Below, piece by piece: positions 19,166 through 28,581 of a stretch of 61,329 bases of DNA (position 1 is its first letter; each line of letters opens with the position of its first letter). The notes beneath the pieces are model-generated. The model saw only the letters and a program-made list of their open reading frames with translations, ran no database searches and was not told the DNA's origin. Position numbers and translations under genes: made by a program. Source of the stretch: Desulfovibrio sp. JC010 (GTDB taxonomy: Bacteria; Desulfobacterota; Desulfovibrionia; Desulfovibrionales; Desulfovibrionaceae); contig NZ_VOIQ01000006.1 of assembly GCF_010470675.1 (NCBI RefSeq), forward strand, positions 1-61,329, in the 5' to 3' direction.

Positions 19166-19672
19166 GTGGTTGTTGTAAAATCTGTGAAAAAGCTGGCTCT
19201 GCTTCTCTGTGTTGTTTTTGCTGTCTCCGCCTGCGGCTACCATAACTCTGAGACCGAGCCCAACCGGGTCGGTAAGCAATTCCGCGAAGTGGCCATTGCC
19301 AAGGTGGAAAACCCCACCCTCGAACGCTGGCTGGAGCCGAAAATCCGCTCCATGATGCGTGATGAGATCACCCGCCGCGGGCAGCTTGTCTGGGCAGACA
19401 AGTCCAAGGCCGAAGCACTTTTCAATATCAGGATTATCGAACTTTCCGACGGCAGCCGCATTCTCGGTGATCAGGACGTAACCCTGAAATACGACATGAC
19501 TCTCAGAGTAGAGATGAAAGTCAACAGCGCAAATGACGGTTCCCTGATCTGGAGTTCCGGACCGCTGGAAGTTACCGAGTCCTATTACACCGGCGAAGAA
19601 GATGCGACCCAGCAGTTGGTCACCAAGCTCATGGTGCGTCGCTTGGTGGATAGAATGAATCAGGCTTACTAA
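19166..19672 (+). CDS. lptE: LPS-assembly lipoprotein LptE
   Basis: 168-aa outer-membrane lipoprotein that plugs the LptD barrel and helps insert LPS into the outer leaflet. The start is GTG 19166 with AAGGAG 9 bases upstream. A lipoprotein signal follows (basic KSVKK, hydrophobic stretch, lipobox VSAC with Cys23), then 'GYHN', typical of LptE. The leuS-lptE-holA order matches other proteobacteria and supports the call. Its partner lptD is in this window at 54.3-56.6 kb. Confidence 0.9.
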   Translation: MVVVKSVKKLALLLCVVFAVSACGYHNSETEPNRVGKQFREVAIAKVENPTLERWLEPKIRSMMRDEITRRGQLVWADKSKAEALFNIRIIELSDGSRILGDQDVTLKYDMTLRVEMKVNSANDGSLIWSSGPLEVTESYYTGEEDATQQLVTKLMVRRLVDRMNQAY

Positions 19673-19702
19673 GAAACTCCAAACTAAAACTTGACCCCAC
19701 TA

Positions 19703-19772
19703 TTAAAACGTTTTGGGATTCTTAAACCCTTTTGGAAAAGGGTTTAAGGCCCCCGGCAGGGCCGCCGGAGGC
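19703..19772 (-). repeat. dispersed intergenic repeat, copy 7 (-)
   Basis: Reverse module ending in GGCAGGGCCGCCGGAGGC; the hairpin is AAACCCTTTTGGAAAAGGGTTT. Faces copy 6 across lptE. Confidence 0.85.
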
Positions 19773-19806
19773 TAACAAAGCACATATTTCGAAGCCAAGG
19801 TAATTA

Positions 19807-20787
19807 ATGTCCAGACCCGGATACATGTTTCTTATCTGCCCGGATGCGGAACTGCTGCACGCCAATATTGCGGAGCAGCAGGAAAAGCACGGGGCTACTG
19901 ATTACGAAAAAAAAGTATACTGGGCGGACGAAGACCTGCCCCAGACTTTCTGGGACGACCTCACTTTACAGACTCTTTTCGGCTCCAGTAAAGTTATTGT
20001 CCTGCGCCGTGCGCACAAGCTAAAGGTCGCGGTCTGGAAAAATATCGATAAAGCCGTAGCTTCCCTTTCAAGCTCCTCCTTTCTTTTTATCTGCCTTGAA
20101 GGGCAATGGAAAAGCAAAACCGCCCCGGTTCCGGCAGTACTGAAAAAACGCCAATGCTGGAAATTTGCCGAAAAGCAGAAATGGTTCTGGAAATCCGCAG
20201 GGCTGGACCAGAAATCCATTTCCGGCTTTGTGGGTAAATGGGCCAAAGCCAACGGCCTGCATATCGACAGCCCCGTGCTGAACGCCCTTTCGCAGGCCCT
20301 GCCCAAGGACGCACGGGCCGCACGGCTGGAGCTGGACAAGCTGGACCTTGCTGCCGGACCGGACCGCAAAATCCTCATGGAACATGTGACACTCATCGCC
20401 CATTCCGAGGAAATGGACTTTTTCGCTTTCATGCGCTCCATGTCCGAGGGCGGCGACCCGGTTGAAATCTGGCGTCGGGTACTGACCAACCACAGCGAAA
20501 AGGATTCCATGATCTTCATGCTTACCGCATCCCTGACCCGCGAGGCCCGCGCTTTGTGGATGATGATTCATGGTGAAGATTCCGAAGTACGCTTGCCTCC
20601 CTTCGTGAAGAAGCAGAAACAGGGACTTGCCCAGCGGTTGGGACCGGCCCGCATTGCGAGGCTTTTTGACATTGTCATGGAAGCCGAAATCGGCATCAAG
20701 ACCGGTCAGCGCAAGCCGGAGCAGGCCCTTGAACTGCTGGTGGCTTCCCTGACATCGCTGTTCGCTCCCCCGCAGCGCAGACGCTGA
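19807..20787 (+). CDS. holA: DNA polymerase III subunit delta
   Basis: 326 aa. The delta subunit opens the beta sliding clamp in the clamp-loader complex. It has the family layout: an N-terminal RecA-like domain ('MFLICPDAELL', 'TLFGSSKVIVLRRAHKL') followed by helical domains. Overall conservation in HolA is low, so the call rests on this pattern together with its place after leuS-lptE. An intrinsic terminator follows. Confidence 0.85.
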   Translation: MSRPGYMFLICPDAELLHANIAEQQEKHGATDYEKKVYWADEDLPQTFWDDLTLQTLFGSSKVIVLRRAHKLKVAVWKNIDKAVASLSSSSFLFICLEGQWKSKTAPVPAVLKKRQCWKFAEKQKWFWKSAGLDQKSISGFVGKWAKANGLHIDSPVLNALSQALPKDARAARLELDKLDLAAGPDRKILMEHVTLIAHSEEMDFFAFMRSMSEGGDPVEIWRRVLTNHSEKDSMIFMLTASLTREARALWMMIHGEDSEVRLPPFVKKQKQGLAQRLGPARIARLFDIVMEAEIGIKTGQRKPEQALELLVASLTSLFAPPQRRR

Positions 20788-20808
20788 TTTAATCAAGAGA
20801 CAAATTTC

Positions 20809-20843
20809 AAAACCGTGTAAAAAGATCATTTTTGCACGGTTTT
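20809..20843 (+). terminator. intrinsic terminator after holA
   Basis: 15-bp stem AAAACCGTGTAAAAA / TTTTTGCACGGTTTT with one G-U pair and a T-run. Ends the 4.6-20.8 kb run of co-directional genes. Confidence 0.85.
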
Positions 20844-21014
20844 TGTGTTTTTGAACCCATTTTACATCATTTTGCATGTTAAACAGGTTGCTTTGCACCT
20901 GCATCCGGTTTATTCCTCCAAGAAGGAAATCCGTCCGCCGCAGACTCATACTTTTATCTGAATCCGGACAGGTACGGAGCTGTACTACTTGCCAATACAT
21001 ACTTACTATTTATT

Positions 21015-21692
21015 ATGAAGGATAAACCTCATTACCACGGCCACCGCCAGCGGTTGAAAGAAAAACTCGGCAAAGACTCAAAAAATCTGGCCGACTATGA
21101 AATTCTGGAGCTGGTGCTTGGGCAGGTGCTGCCCCGGCAGGACACTAAACCGCTGGCCAAGGAATTGCTGGCGGAATTCGGCACCCTTGGCGGAGTGTTT
21201 CATGCACCGGATGAGCAGCTCAAGAAGTTCAAGGGCATCGGGCCGGGGGTTTTAATATTTTTCACGCTCATGCGTGAATTCTGGACCAGAATTGCCGAAG
21301 AGCCACTGAAGAATAAGGAAACGCTTTCTTCTGCAGAGGCCGTCCGCAAGGCTGCTATGGCCCGCATAGGCAATCTGTCCAAAGAGGAATTCTGGATTGC
21401 ACTGGTCAACAACCAGAACAAAGTGATATGCTGGGAGAGGCTGTCGGAAGGCACAGTGGACAAGACCGCAGTATATCCGCGCGAAATTGTGGCACTGACC
21501 CTGCGCCACGATGCCAGCGGAGTGATCCTGAGTCATAATCATCCCGGAGGCAATCCGGCTCCGTCACCGGAAGATAAACAGATGACAATGGAGATAGCCG
21601 CACTCTGTCAGGACATGGGAATCCGTCTGCTCGATCACGTTATCGTGACCGCGGACAGATTCCACAGCTTCAAGGAAGCAGGATATTTGTAG
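21015..21692 (+). CDS. radC: RadC family JAB/MPN-domain protein
   Basis: 225 aa. N-terminal helix-hairpin-helix-like region ('LKKFKGIGPGVL') and C-terminal JAB/MPN metalloprotease-like domain with the full metal motif 'SHNHPGGNPAPSPED'. Once linked to DNA repair, RadC has no settled function. The ATG at 21015 has only a weak Shine-Dalgarno signal. The 227 bp before it hold the holA terminator and AT-rich sequence. Confidence 0.92.
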   Translation: MKDKPHYHGHRQRLKEKLGKDSKNLADYEILELVLGQVLPRQDTKPLAKELLAEFGTLGGVFHAPDEQLKKFKGIGPGVLIFFTLMREFWTRIAEEPLKNKETLSSAEAVRKAAMARIGNLSKEEFWIALVNNQNKVICWERLSEGTVDKTAVYPREIVALTLRHDASGVILSHNHPGGNPAPSPEDKQMTMEIAALCQDMGIRLLDHVIVTADRFHSFKEAGYL

Positions 21693-21719
21693 TTCACCTC
21701 AACTTGAAAGGAGGGTCCT

Positions 21720-21992
21720 ATGATCAGAAGCTATCATTGTGTTGTTACCGGCAAGGTGCAGGGAGTATTCTTCCGTGCATGGGTCAATGATCAGGCTGCG
21801 GCTCTCGGCCTCTACGGCTGGGTACGTAACCTTGATGAAGGCAGGGTGGAAGTACTGCTGCAGGGCGATGAAACAAAAGTCGCTGAAATGAGAACCCGGC
21901 TGCTGGTCGGTCCGCCCCTTTCGCAGGTCGCAGACGTGAAATGCGAATGGATGGATTACGACACCGAGCATAAGGGATTTGAAATTCGCTGA
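21720..21992 (+). CDS. acylphosphatase
   Basis: 90-aa enzyme hydrolysing acyl-phosphates. The signature 'VTGKVQGVFFRAWVNDQA' has the phosphate-binding loop and Arg, and the catalytic Asn lies in 'GWVRNLDEGRVEV'. GGAGGG upstream of the ATG. It lies 27 bp after radC and ends before a clear terminator. Confidence 0.95.
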   Translation: MIRSYHCVVTGKVQGVFFRAWVNDQAAALGLYGWVRNLDEGRVEVLLQGDETKVAEMRTRLLVGPPLSQVADVKCEWMDYDTEHKGFEIR

Positions 21993-22019
21993 TAAAGCGC
22001 ATCAATTGACTGACAAGCT

Positions 22020-22053
22020 ATCCGGCTCCGTCCCGACTATTAAGGAGCCGGAT
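22020..22053 (+). terminator. intrinsic terminator after acylphosphatase gene
   Basis: 10-bp stem ATCCGGCTCC / GGAGCCGGAT followed by ATTTAATGCTTTTT. Confidence 0.75.
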
Positions 22054-22108
22054 ATTTAATGCTTTTTAAATAGAGAAAACAACCACTTCTGAACGAAAGG
22101 ATTTTGCG

Positions 22109-24628
22109 TTGAAGAAAAAAAAATCACCTATCAAACCGCTCAAGCTGAACAAGAAAGACAAGGCCGAAGTTCAGAAAAAAGCGCAACAGGAACCACAGCA
22201 GGACGCCGGAAATGATCAGGGTTTGAACAAGCCCCCGGTTTCTCCGCTGAATGTGCTGCATGATGCCGCCGACCTGCTCGATGACGCAGGGAGCATCCCC
22301 GAGGATGCTTATGTGGATATCCCCACCACCCTTCCGGTACTGGCCGTGCGCGATATCGTTGTCTTCAACTACATGATCCTGCCCCTTTTCGTAGGCCGGG
22401 AAAAGTCCGTCAATGCCGTGGAAGCGGCCATGACCGGAAACCGCTACGTCATGGTCCTGACCCAGAAAGACGAAGCCGTTGAAAACCCCGAACACGAAGA
22501 CCTCTACCTGACCGGGACCGTGTGCATGATCATGCGCATGCTCAAGATGCCCGACGGCCGCCTCAAAGTGCTGGTGCAGGGCGTCTCCCGCGCACGGGTA
22601 AAAAGATTTATCGGCTCCGAGCCTTTCCATATCGCGGAGATTGAGGCCATTCCTGAAGCGGAATCAGGCGAGCTTGATGCCACTCAGGAAGCACTGGTCC
22701 GCTCCTCCCGCGAGCAGAGCGAAAAAATCCTGACCCTGCGCGGCATTTCTTCCGCCGACATCATGTCCGTACTCAACAATGTTGATGAACCGGGACGTCT
22801 TGCGGACCTGATCGCTTCCAACCTGCGCATGAAGGTCGATGTGGCCCAGTCCATCCTTGAATGCGGTGAGCCTGTTGAGCGGCTGACGCTGGTCAACACC
22901 CAGCTGACGCAGGAAGTGGAAGTGGCCTCCATGCAGAATAAAATCCAGTCCATGGCCAAGGAAGGAATGGACAAGGCCCAGAAAGATTTCTACCTGCGCG
23001 AACAGCTCAAAGCCATTAAAAAAGAACTCGGTGAATCAACTGACGAAGCCGAGGAAGCCGAAGAAATCCGCGCAGCCATTGCCAAGGCAAAAATGCCCAA
23101 GGAAGTGCGCAAGGAAGCGGAAAAGCAACTCCGCCGCCTTGAAGCCATGCACCCGGAAGCATCCGAGGCAACTGTCATCCGCACCTATCTGGACTGGATG
23201 ATTGAAATCCCGTGGACCAAACAGTCCCGCGACCGCCTCGACATCATCGAAGCCAAAAAAATTCTCGATGAAGACCACTACGATCTTGAAAAGGTCAAGG
23301 AACGCATCCTTGAATACTTGAGTGTACGCAAGCTGAATCCGTCCATGAAAGGCCCCATCCTTTGCTTTGTGGGCCCCCCCGGTGTCGGTAAAACTTCACT
23401 GGGCCGCTCCATTGCGCGCAGCCTGAAGCGTAAGTTCCACCGCATGTCGCTGGGCGGTATGCGTGATGAAGCCGAGATCCGAGGTCACCGCCGCACCTAC
23501 ATCGGCTCCATGCCCGGACGTATCATTCAGGGCATCAAGCAGTGCGGCACCCGCAACCCGGTGATCATGCTTGACGAAATCGACAAGCTCGGTTCCGATT
23601 TCCGTGGCGATCCTTCCTCCGCCCTGCTGGAAGTGCTGGACCCGGAACAAAACAATTCCTTCACCGACCATTACCTGAACGTGCCCTACGACCTTTCCAA
23701 GGTTATGTTCATCTGCACCGCAAACGTGCTGGATTCCATCCCCCGCCCCCTGCTGGACCGCATGGAAGTCATCCGCATTCCCGGCTACACCGAATATGAC
23801 AAGGTCAATATTGCCAAACGTTATATTCTCGGCCGCCAGTGCAAAGAAAACGGTCTTAAAGAAGATGAAATGATCATGGAAGATGAAATCATCGCCAAGA
23901 TCATTAAAGAATACACCCGTGAAGCAGGGCTGCGTAACCTTGAACGCGAAGTTGGCTCTGTTTGCCGTAAGCTTGCCCGTAAAAAGGCAGAAGGTGAAAA
24001 AGGCCCCTTTGAAGTCACCGCTGACAACCTGCACAAATATCTCGGCATTCCCAAACATCTTGAAGATGAAAAGGAAAACGAACTGCCCGCGGGTGTAGCA
24101 TTGGGCCTCGCATGGACCCCTGTAGGCGGCACCGTGCTGCACGTTGAGGTCTCCGCCATGCCCGGCAAGGGCAAACAGCTGCTCACCGGACAGCTCGGCG
24201 ATGTGATGAAGGAATCCGCACAGGCTGCGGTATCCTTTGCCCGCCGCCATGCCGATGAATACGGTATCAGCTCCAAGTTCCACGAGGAGCAGGACCTGCA
24301 CATCCACGTGCCTGACGGAGCAACCCCCAAGGACGGCCCTTCCGCAGGCGTGACCCTTGTCACCGCCCTTGTTTCCGCCCTGACCGGAGTCCCGGCCAAC
24401 CCGGAACTGGCCATGACCGGTGAAATCTCCCTGCGCGGACGCGTACTGCCCGTGGGCGGCATCAAGGAAAAAATCCTCGCCGCCGTATCTCTGGGCATGA
24501 AACGGGTCCTGATTCCCTCCCAGAACCAGAAGGACCTTGAGGACATCCCTGAAGAACTGCTGGCAAAAATCGAAATCACCCCCATCGAACGGATTGATGA
24601 GATCTGGCCCATTGCCAAGGCCAAGTAG
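22109..24628 (+). CDS. lon: ATP-dependent protease Lon
   Basis: 839-aa cytosolic AAA+ protease. Order of domains: Lon substrate-binding N-domain from about residue 73 ('[19 protein letters not shown]'), coiled-coil region, ATPase with Walker A 'GPPGVGKTS' and Walker B 'VIMLDEIDK', then the protease domain with catalytic Ser in 'DGPSAGVTL' and Lys in '[10 protein letters not shown]'. The start is TTG with AAAGGA upstream. About 70 residues precede the Lon domain, starting with a lysine-rich stretch ('[20 protein letters not shown]'), longer than usual. Confidence 0.96.
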   Translation: MKKKKSPIKPLKLNKKDKAEVQKKAQQEPQQDAGNDQGLNKPPVSPLNVLHDAADLLDDAGSIPEDAYVDIPTTLPVLAVRDIVVFNYMILPLFVGREKSVNAVEAAMTGNRYVMVLTQKDEAVENPEHEDLYLTGTVCMIMRMLKMPDGRLKVLVQGVSRARVKRFIGSEPFHIAEIEAIPEAESGELDATQEALVRSSREQSEKILTLRGISSADIMSVLNNVDEPGRLADLIASNLRMKVDVAQSILECGEPVERLTLVNTQLTQEVEVASMQNKIQSMAKEGMDKAQKDFYLREQLKAIKKELGESTDEAEEAEEIRAAIAKAKMPKEVRKEAEKQLRRLEAMHPEASEATVIRTYLDWMIEIPWTKQSRDRLDIIEAKKILDEDHYDLEKVKERILEYLSVRKLNPSMKGPILCFVGPPGVGKTSLGRSIARSLKRKFHRMSLGGMRDEAEIRGHRRTYIGSMPGRIIQGIKQCGTRNPVIMLDEIDKLGSDFRGDPSSALLEVLDPEQNNSFTDHYLNVPYDLSKVMFICTANVLDSIPRPLLDRMEVIRIPGYTEYDKVNIAKRYILGRQCKENGLKEDEMIMEDEIIAKIIKEYTREAGLRNLEREVGSVCRKLARKKAEGEKGPFEVTADNLHKYLGIPKHLEDEKENELPAGVALGLAWTPVGGTVLHVEVSAMPGKGKQLLTGQLGDVMKESAQAAVSFARRHADEYGISSKFHEEQDLHIHVPDGATPKDGPSAGVTLVTALVSALTGVPANPELAMTGEISLRGRVLPVGGIKEKILAAVSLGMKRVLIPSQNQKDLEDIPEELLAKIEITPIERIDEIWPIAKAK

Positions 24629-24650
24629 TCTGACCGGACAATAGAAAAAT

Positions 24651-24684
24651 AAAGGCCCGCAAGCAAAATCACTTGCGGGCCTTT
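24651..24684 (+). terminator. intrinsic terminator after lon
   Basis: 13-bp stem AAAGGCCCGCAAG / CTTGCGGGCCTTT with T-rich tail. Confidence 0.85.
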
Positions 24685-24723
24685 TCGTTTCAAATGAAAA
24701 CAAACCATTATGAGACCATTTTA

Positions 24724-25635
24724 ATGAATACCGGAAAACAAACAGAATCGATAAAAAGTTCTTTGGCTGGCGTAACGCCGATGCATAAAGTTCTCAGCGG
24801 GGCTTTTATTATCAGTTTTTCTGCTGTGTGGGTCGGTATAGCGGATGTCCCGGCAACAACATCCGGTTTTTACCGGGTATTTTTCGGATCATTATTTTTA
24901 TTTATAGCTGCTGCTTTTTCGGGAGAGTTAAAACAGATAAACCTGAAACAGGTAGTGCCGTACAGTGTCTGCGGTTTTTTATTCGCGTTGGACTTGTACT
25001 TCTGGCATGAAAGCATCCTTTTGGTCGGGCCGGGACTGGCAACGATTTTAGGTAATTGTCAGGTTTTTATCATGGCTTTGTGCGGAGTTATATTTTTGGG
25101 AGAAAGACTTACCGCAAGGTTTGTTTTCTCTTTACCCGTGGCTATTTTCGGCCTGCTGCTCCTGATCGGCTTTAATTGGTCAGAACTTTCTGAGCCATCA
25201 ATGAAAGGCATCATTTACGGACTACTGACCGCATTCTGCTATGCTTTATTTATGCTGACATTACGAAGAATCCAAGGCCGCTCAGCATCGGACCTAACTT
25301 TCTCACCGCTGCTTTTTGTGTCTGCCTTCTGTGCTGCTTTTCTGGCTATCGTATTATTTTTAACCGACACCTCTTTTGTAATTCCAGACCTGAAATCCTT
25401 TGGCTCATTGCTTACGCTGGGCCTGTTCAGTCAGGCTGCAGGCTGGATAATGATAGCTACTGCCATGCCCAGAATTCCAGCCTCCATCACCGGGCTGGTG
25501 CTTCTGCTGCAGCCGTTTCTATCATTTCTCTGGGATGTTCTGATTTTTTACCGCCCCACAACACATATCCATTGGCTGGGTGTTTTTGTTACCCTTTCAG
25601 CAATATATCTGGGTGCATCGGGGAAAAAGAGCTGA
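24724..25635 (+). CDS. EamA-type (DMT) transporter
   Basis: 303-aa integral membrane protein of about ten helices in two EamA repeats, of the drug/metabolite transporter superfamily; 'LYFWHESILLVGPGLATILG' in the first repeat is typical. Substrate unknown; family members export amino acids, nucleobases or other metabolites. The start is uncertain: ATG 24724 is preferred because the longer frame runs back into the lon terminator. Codon and base use is more AT-rich than in lon, a possible sign of different ancestry. Convergent with the DUF169 gene, 2 bp apart. Confidence 0.85.
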   Translation: MNTGKQTESIKSSLAGVTPMHKVLSGAFIISFSAVWVGIADVPATTSGFYRVFFGSLFLFIAAAFSGELKQINLKQVVPYSVCGFLFALDLYFWHESILLVGPGLATILGNCQVFIMALCGVIFLGERLTARFVFSLPVAIFGLLLLIGFNWSELSEPSMKGIIYGLLTAFCYALFMLTLRRIQGRSASDLTFSPLLFVSAFCAAFLAIVLFLTDTSFVIPDLKSFGSLLTLGLFSQAAGWIMIATAMPRIPASITGLVLLLQPFLSFLWDVLIFYRPTTHIHWLGVFVTLSAIYLGASGKKS

Positions 25636-25637
25636 TA

Positions 25638-26447
25638 TTACAACATGTCTTCCCAGAGCGGAGATGAAAATATTCCATCTTCAGCAGCCTCTTCGTATTG
25701 TAGAAAAAGCTCCCACGGCATGGCGAAGGTCAGATATTCAGGAGGTATTGTTTTACGGATATGCTTTCTGGCCGCAAGGTCTGTAAGCCCCAGAACAGGA
25801 CGGGGAATATCAGCCGCCGCCTGCTGGAAAACATACGCTCCGATCATCTGGCATGCTGCTCCCTGAGGAGCCATTATATCCAGCAGACCATCCCTGACAG
25901 AGCCGGCCAGAGTGATAAGTGCTGACAATTGCAAAGGGTTTACTACAAAAACAACTGAAGCCGGAACTTCACCATCTGTAACTTCGGAAAGCGGTTTCAA
26001 GACTCTGAATTCTTCTTTGAAATCATATTCAGGCAGCTCTTCGGTCATCCAGCGGCGTGCCTTCCCCGGCGAAGCATGAAATCTCTCACCCACAGTAAGC
26101 TTGTTGACCATATGTTTGGGAGCATGCTTTACCGCCTCAGCATAGGCATCAGGGTCTTTGGCTGAATCGATCCCTTTGGAAAAAAAAGCCTCAAAAACAT
26201 CAAGTCCGCCCATAACAGAAGGATATACAGATCCTAGACCCAGCCCCACTGAAGCACCGGGGCACCCATATGTGTTTCTATCAAAAACAGCTGTCTTAGC
26301 ATGTGCTGCCACTTGTGCGAACATAGTCATTATGCAGACATACTTTCCTTCCTTGGGTTGTATGGCACCATCAGGGCGTTCATCAGAAGTCAACAGGGCA
26401 ACCGGGTGCATCTCCGGGCTTAAGTGCTTTGCGATTATACTTTCCAT
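25638..26447 (-). CDS. DUF169 domain protein
   Basis: 269 aa, soluble, resembling the DUF169 family widespread in anaerobes and archaea, with 'YGCPGASVGLGLG' and 'CQMIGAYVFQQAA' as recognisable conserved Cys/Gly stretches. Function not established in the family; links to one-carbon or redox metabolism have been suggested by context only. It is alone on the minus strand between an EamA transporter and fmdB-like gene. Confidence 0.8.
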   Translation of the reverse strand: MESIIAKHLSPEMHPVALLTSDERPDGAIQPKEGKYVCIMTMFAQVAAHAKTAVFDRNTYGCPGASVGLGLGSVYPSVMGGLDVFEAFFSKGIDSAKDPDAYAEAVKHAPKHMVNKLTVGERFHASPGKARRWMTEELPEYDFKEEFRVLKPLSEVTDGEVPASVVFVVNPLQLSALITLAGSVRDGLLDIMAPQGAACQMIGAYVFQQAAADIPRPVLGLTDLAARKHIRKTIPPEYLTFAMPWELFLQYEEAAEDGIFSSPLWEDML

Positions 26448-26662
26448 TTATCTCTCCATTCTAAATAACTTATCATATCTTTTGAACAACTGAATTTAAA
26501 CCAACATTTATATTCATAGATAAAATGCAAACATTACTCAAAGATGATCTGAATATTACAACCACGGAATAATCAATCAGCTTTCATCCTGACAAAATTC
26601 AAGAGAAATATTTTTCATAACTCCCCCCCCAACCTTGCCATCTCTCCATCCGTACTTATATG

Positions 26663-26698
26663 TAGCCCAGACATTGCCCCGCCTGACAATTTGGGCTA
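26663..26698. promoter_or_regulatory. hairpin or operator before FmdB-like gene
   Basis: Inverted repeat TAGCCCA ... TGGGCTA with an inner ATTG / CAAT pair, in the 296-bp AT-rich gap between the divergent DUF169 and FmdB-like genes. The gap also has a run of nine C (26626-26634). Nothing else stands out there. Confidence 0.4.
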
Positions 26699-26743
26699 TG
26701 CAATTTTTCGCAACAGATATTTCAAAGCACGGAGTAAATATAA

Positions 26744-27001
26744 ATGCCTATTTTCGAATATAAATGTGCTGACTGCGGCAATGAGTTCGAGGAGCTGGTT
26801 TTCAACCGCGACGAATGCCCTCCCTGCCCGGCCTGTAAATCCGAACAGACCGAAAAACTCATGTCCGCATGCAAGTTCAAAACAGGCGGCGGAGCACCTG
26901 ATATGGGTGATTTCGGAGCAGCTCCCGCTCCGGCAGCTTCTTCCAGCAGCAGCGGTTGTGCCGGATGTTCCGGCGGCGACTGTTCTTCCTGTGGCAGTTA
27001 A
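26744..27001 (+). CDS. FmdB-family zinc-ribbon protein
   Basis: 85 aa. Begins with the FmdB/CxxC zinc-ribbon signature 'MPIFEYKCADCGNEFEELV', completed by 'CPPCPACKSEQ'. The C-terminal 30 residues are Ala/Ser/Gly-rich and end in a Cys-rich tail 'GCAGCSGGDCSSCGS', which may bind metal. The family is called regulatory from a methylotroph gene, but its role is unknown. It lies 33 bp before hemC and probably shares a transcript with it. Confidence 0.88.
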   Translation: MPIFEYKCADCGNEFEELVFNRDECPPCPACKSEQTEKLMSACKFKTGGGAPDMGDFGAAPAPAASSSSSGCAGCSGGDCSSCGS

Positions 27002-27034
27002 GCAACAATAAATTTCAATACAAACGGCGGAACA

Positions 27035-27961
27035 ATGAGAAAAATCACTATCGCAACCCGTGGCAGCAAACTTGCCCTCTGGCAGGCCAACCATATTTCC
27101 GACCTTCTGCGTGAAGAGTACCCCGGAATCGAAGTTCAACTGCTCAAGATTAAAACCAAGGGCGACAAAATTCTGGACGTTCCGCTGGCAAAAGTGGGCG
27201 GCAAAGGTCTTTTCGTAAAGGAAATCGAAGAAGCACTGCTTGATGGCCGCGCCGACCTCGCTGTGCACAGCATGAAGGACGTTCCCACAGAACTTCCCGA
27301 AGGTCTTGAAGTAGGCATCATTCCTCCGCGTGAGGCAGAAACCGACACCCTGCTTTCCGTAAAATACAACTCCCTTAAGGATCTGCCCGCAGGTGCCGTT
27401 GTGGGCACCAGCAGCCTGCGCCGCCAGTCTCAGGTGTTGTCCCTGCGCGATGATCTTAAAATCGAATCCCTGCGCGGCAACCTCGACACCCGCGTAAACA
27501 AGCTGCTCAACGGCGAATTTGACGCCATTGTGGTTGCCACCGCCGGACTGAACAGACTCAAACTTTCCGCCCCCAAAAGCGAAATCCTCGGTCCCCCGAC
27601 CTTCCTGCCCGCAGTGGCACAGGGCGCGCTGGGCATCGAATACCGCATCGAAGACACCGAAATTCAGGACATCCTCGCCTTCCTGCATGATGAAATGACC
27701 GCCCGTCAGGTCAAAGCCGAACGCGGTTTCCTGACCGGACTGGACGGCGGTTGTCAGGTGCCCATCGCAGCATGGTCCCAGCTTGACGGCGATCAGGTTA
27801 AACTGACCGGATTCGTTGCCGACATTGACGGCTCCAGCCCCATCTGCATGGAAAAGAGCGGACCTGCTGACGATGCATGGGACATCGGCATGGCTCTAGC
27901 CGAAGAAGTGCTGGCCGCAGGAGCAAAAGAAATTCTCGATCGCGTTTATGATAAGTGCTAG
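27035..27961 (+). CDS. hemC: porphobilinogen deaminase (hydroxymethylbilane synthase)
   Basis: 308 aa. Polymerises four porphobilinogen units in tetrapyrrole synthesis, needed here for haem, sirohaem and cobamide. Opens '[16 protein letters not shown]'; the dipyrromethane-cofactor Cys lies in '[13 protein letters not shown]', and the active-site Asp in '[10 protein letters not shown]'. ATG start with GCGGAAC upstream. Confidence 0.97.
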   Translation: MRKITIATRGSKLALWQANHISDLLREEYPGIEVQLLKIKTKGDKILDVPLAKVGGKGLFVKEIEEALLDGRADLAVHSMKDVPTELPEGLEVGIIPPREAETDTLLSVKYNSLKDLPAGAVVGTSSLRRQSQVLSLRDDLKIESLRGNLDTRVNKLLNGEFDAIVVATAGLNRLKLSAPKSEILGPPTFLPAVAQGALGIEYRIEDTEIQDILAFLHDEMTARQVKAERGFLTGLDGGCQVPIAAWSQLDGDQVKLTGFVADIDGSSPICMEKSGPADDAWDIGMALAEEVLAAGAKEILDRVYDKC

Positions 27962-27972
27962 CTAGGCAAGAC

Positions 27973-28056
27973 ACCTCCGGTGGCCCTGCCGGGGGCCTTA
28001 AACCCTTTTGAAAAAAGGGTTTAAGAATCCCAAAACCTTTCAGTATGCTTCGCATA
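27973..28056 (+). repeat. dispersed intergenic repeat, copy 8 (+)
   Basis: Module starting CCTCCGGTGGCCCTGCCGGG, hairpin AAACCCTTTTGAAAAAAGGGTTT and GCTTCGCATATAG end. It begins 12 bp after hemC and is unpaired; its last part matches copies 11 and 14. Confidence 0.85.
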
Positions 28057-28081
28057 TAGTTTGGAAAGGCTACATAAAACC

Positions 28082-28119
28082 AAAAGACCTTAATATCTTT
28101 CGAGATATTAAGGTCTTTT
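28082..28119 (+). terminator. intrinsic terminator after hemC
   Basis: 17-bp perfect stem around a TTCG tetraloop (AAAAGACCTTAATATCT / complement) with T-run; clear rho-independent form. Confidence 0.9.
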
Positions 28120-28243
28120 TAATATATTTCTTTTTTTTGAATTAAGCCCCTAAAGTTAACTCCTCAGCCGCCGATAAGAACATAAACAGGAATCATGTTC
28201 TTTTAAAAACTTCATTTATAACTTCCAGGGACGGAGGTATAAG

Positions 28244-28465
28244 ATGTCAAACGCACCCGAATTAAACAAGGTTGCACAGGTACCGCCCGCTAGGGACGAA
28301 GATCTGGCTAACTCCATGAAAGATCTGCGGAAGAAGAGACTGGAGAGAAAGGCGTATGGGGACCCGGATATGCACCGGGAACTGGTGAAGATTGTATCCT
28401 CGCCCGTGTACAACGCCAATGCGGAACTTATTCAGGCTGTTACATCCAGCCGGGGTTCTGCATAA
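28244..28465 (+). CDS. small hypothetical protein (73 aa)
   Basis: 73-aa soluble, charged protein with no family I recognise. The middle is a likely helix rich in Lys/Arg ('MKDLRKKRLERKAYGD'); there is no signal peptide, membrane segment or Cys. GGAGG at 28232-28236 gives a good ribosome site, and the gene has terminators on both sides, so it looks real and monocistronic. Function unknown. Confidence 0.7.
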   Translation: MSNAPELNKVAQVPPARDEDLANSMKDLRKKRLERKAYGDPDMHRELVKIVSSPVYNANAELIQAVTSSRGSA

Positions 28466-28525
28466 GAAGCCGGGCATTAAAATATTTCCATAAAAGGAAT
28501 CGCCAATTCCTCCTCATAAAAAAGA

Positions 28526-28555
28526 AGGGCGCAGTTCTCCGGAGAACTGCGCCCT
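28526..28555. terminator. bidirectional terminator between 73-aa gene and selD
   Basis: Perfect 30-bp palindrome AGGGCGCAGTTCTCC / GGAGAACTGCGCCCT between convergent genes, with T-rich flanks. Confidence 0.8.
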
Positions 28556-28581
28556 TTGTTGTTTTACTTTCAATCAGGCAA

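Noticed and set aside
24673-24723. Longer start for the EamA transporter
   Set aside because: The extension begins inside the lon terminator and adds polar residues before the first helix.
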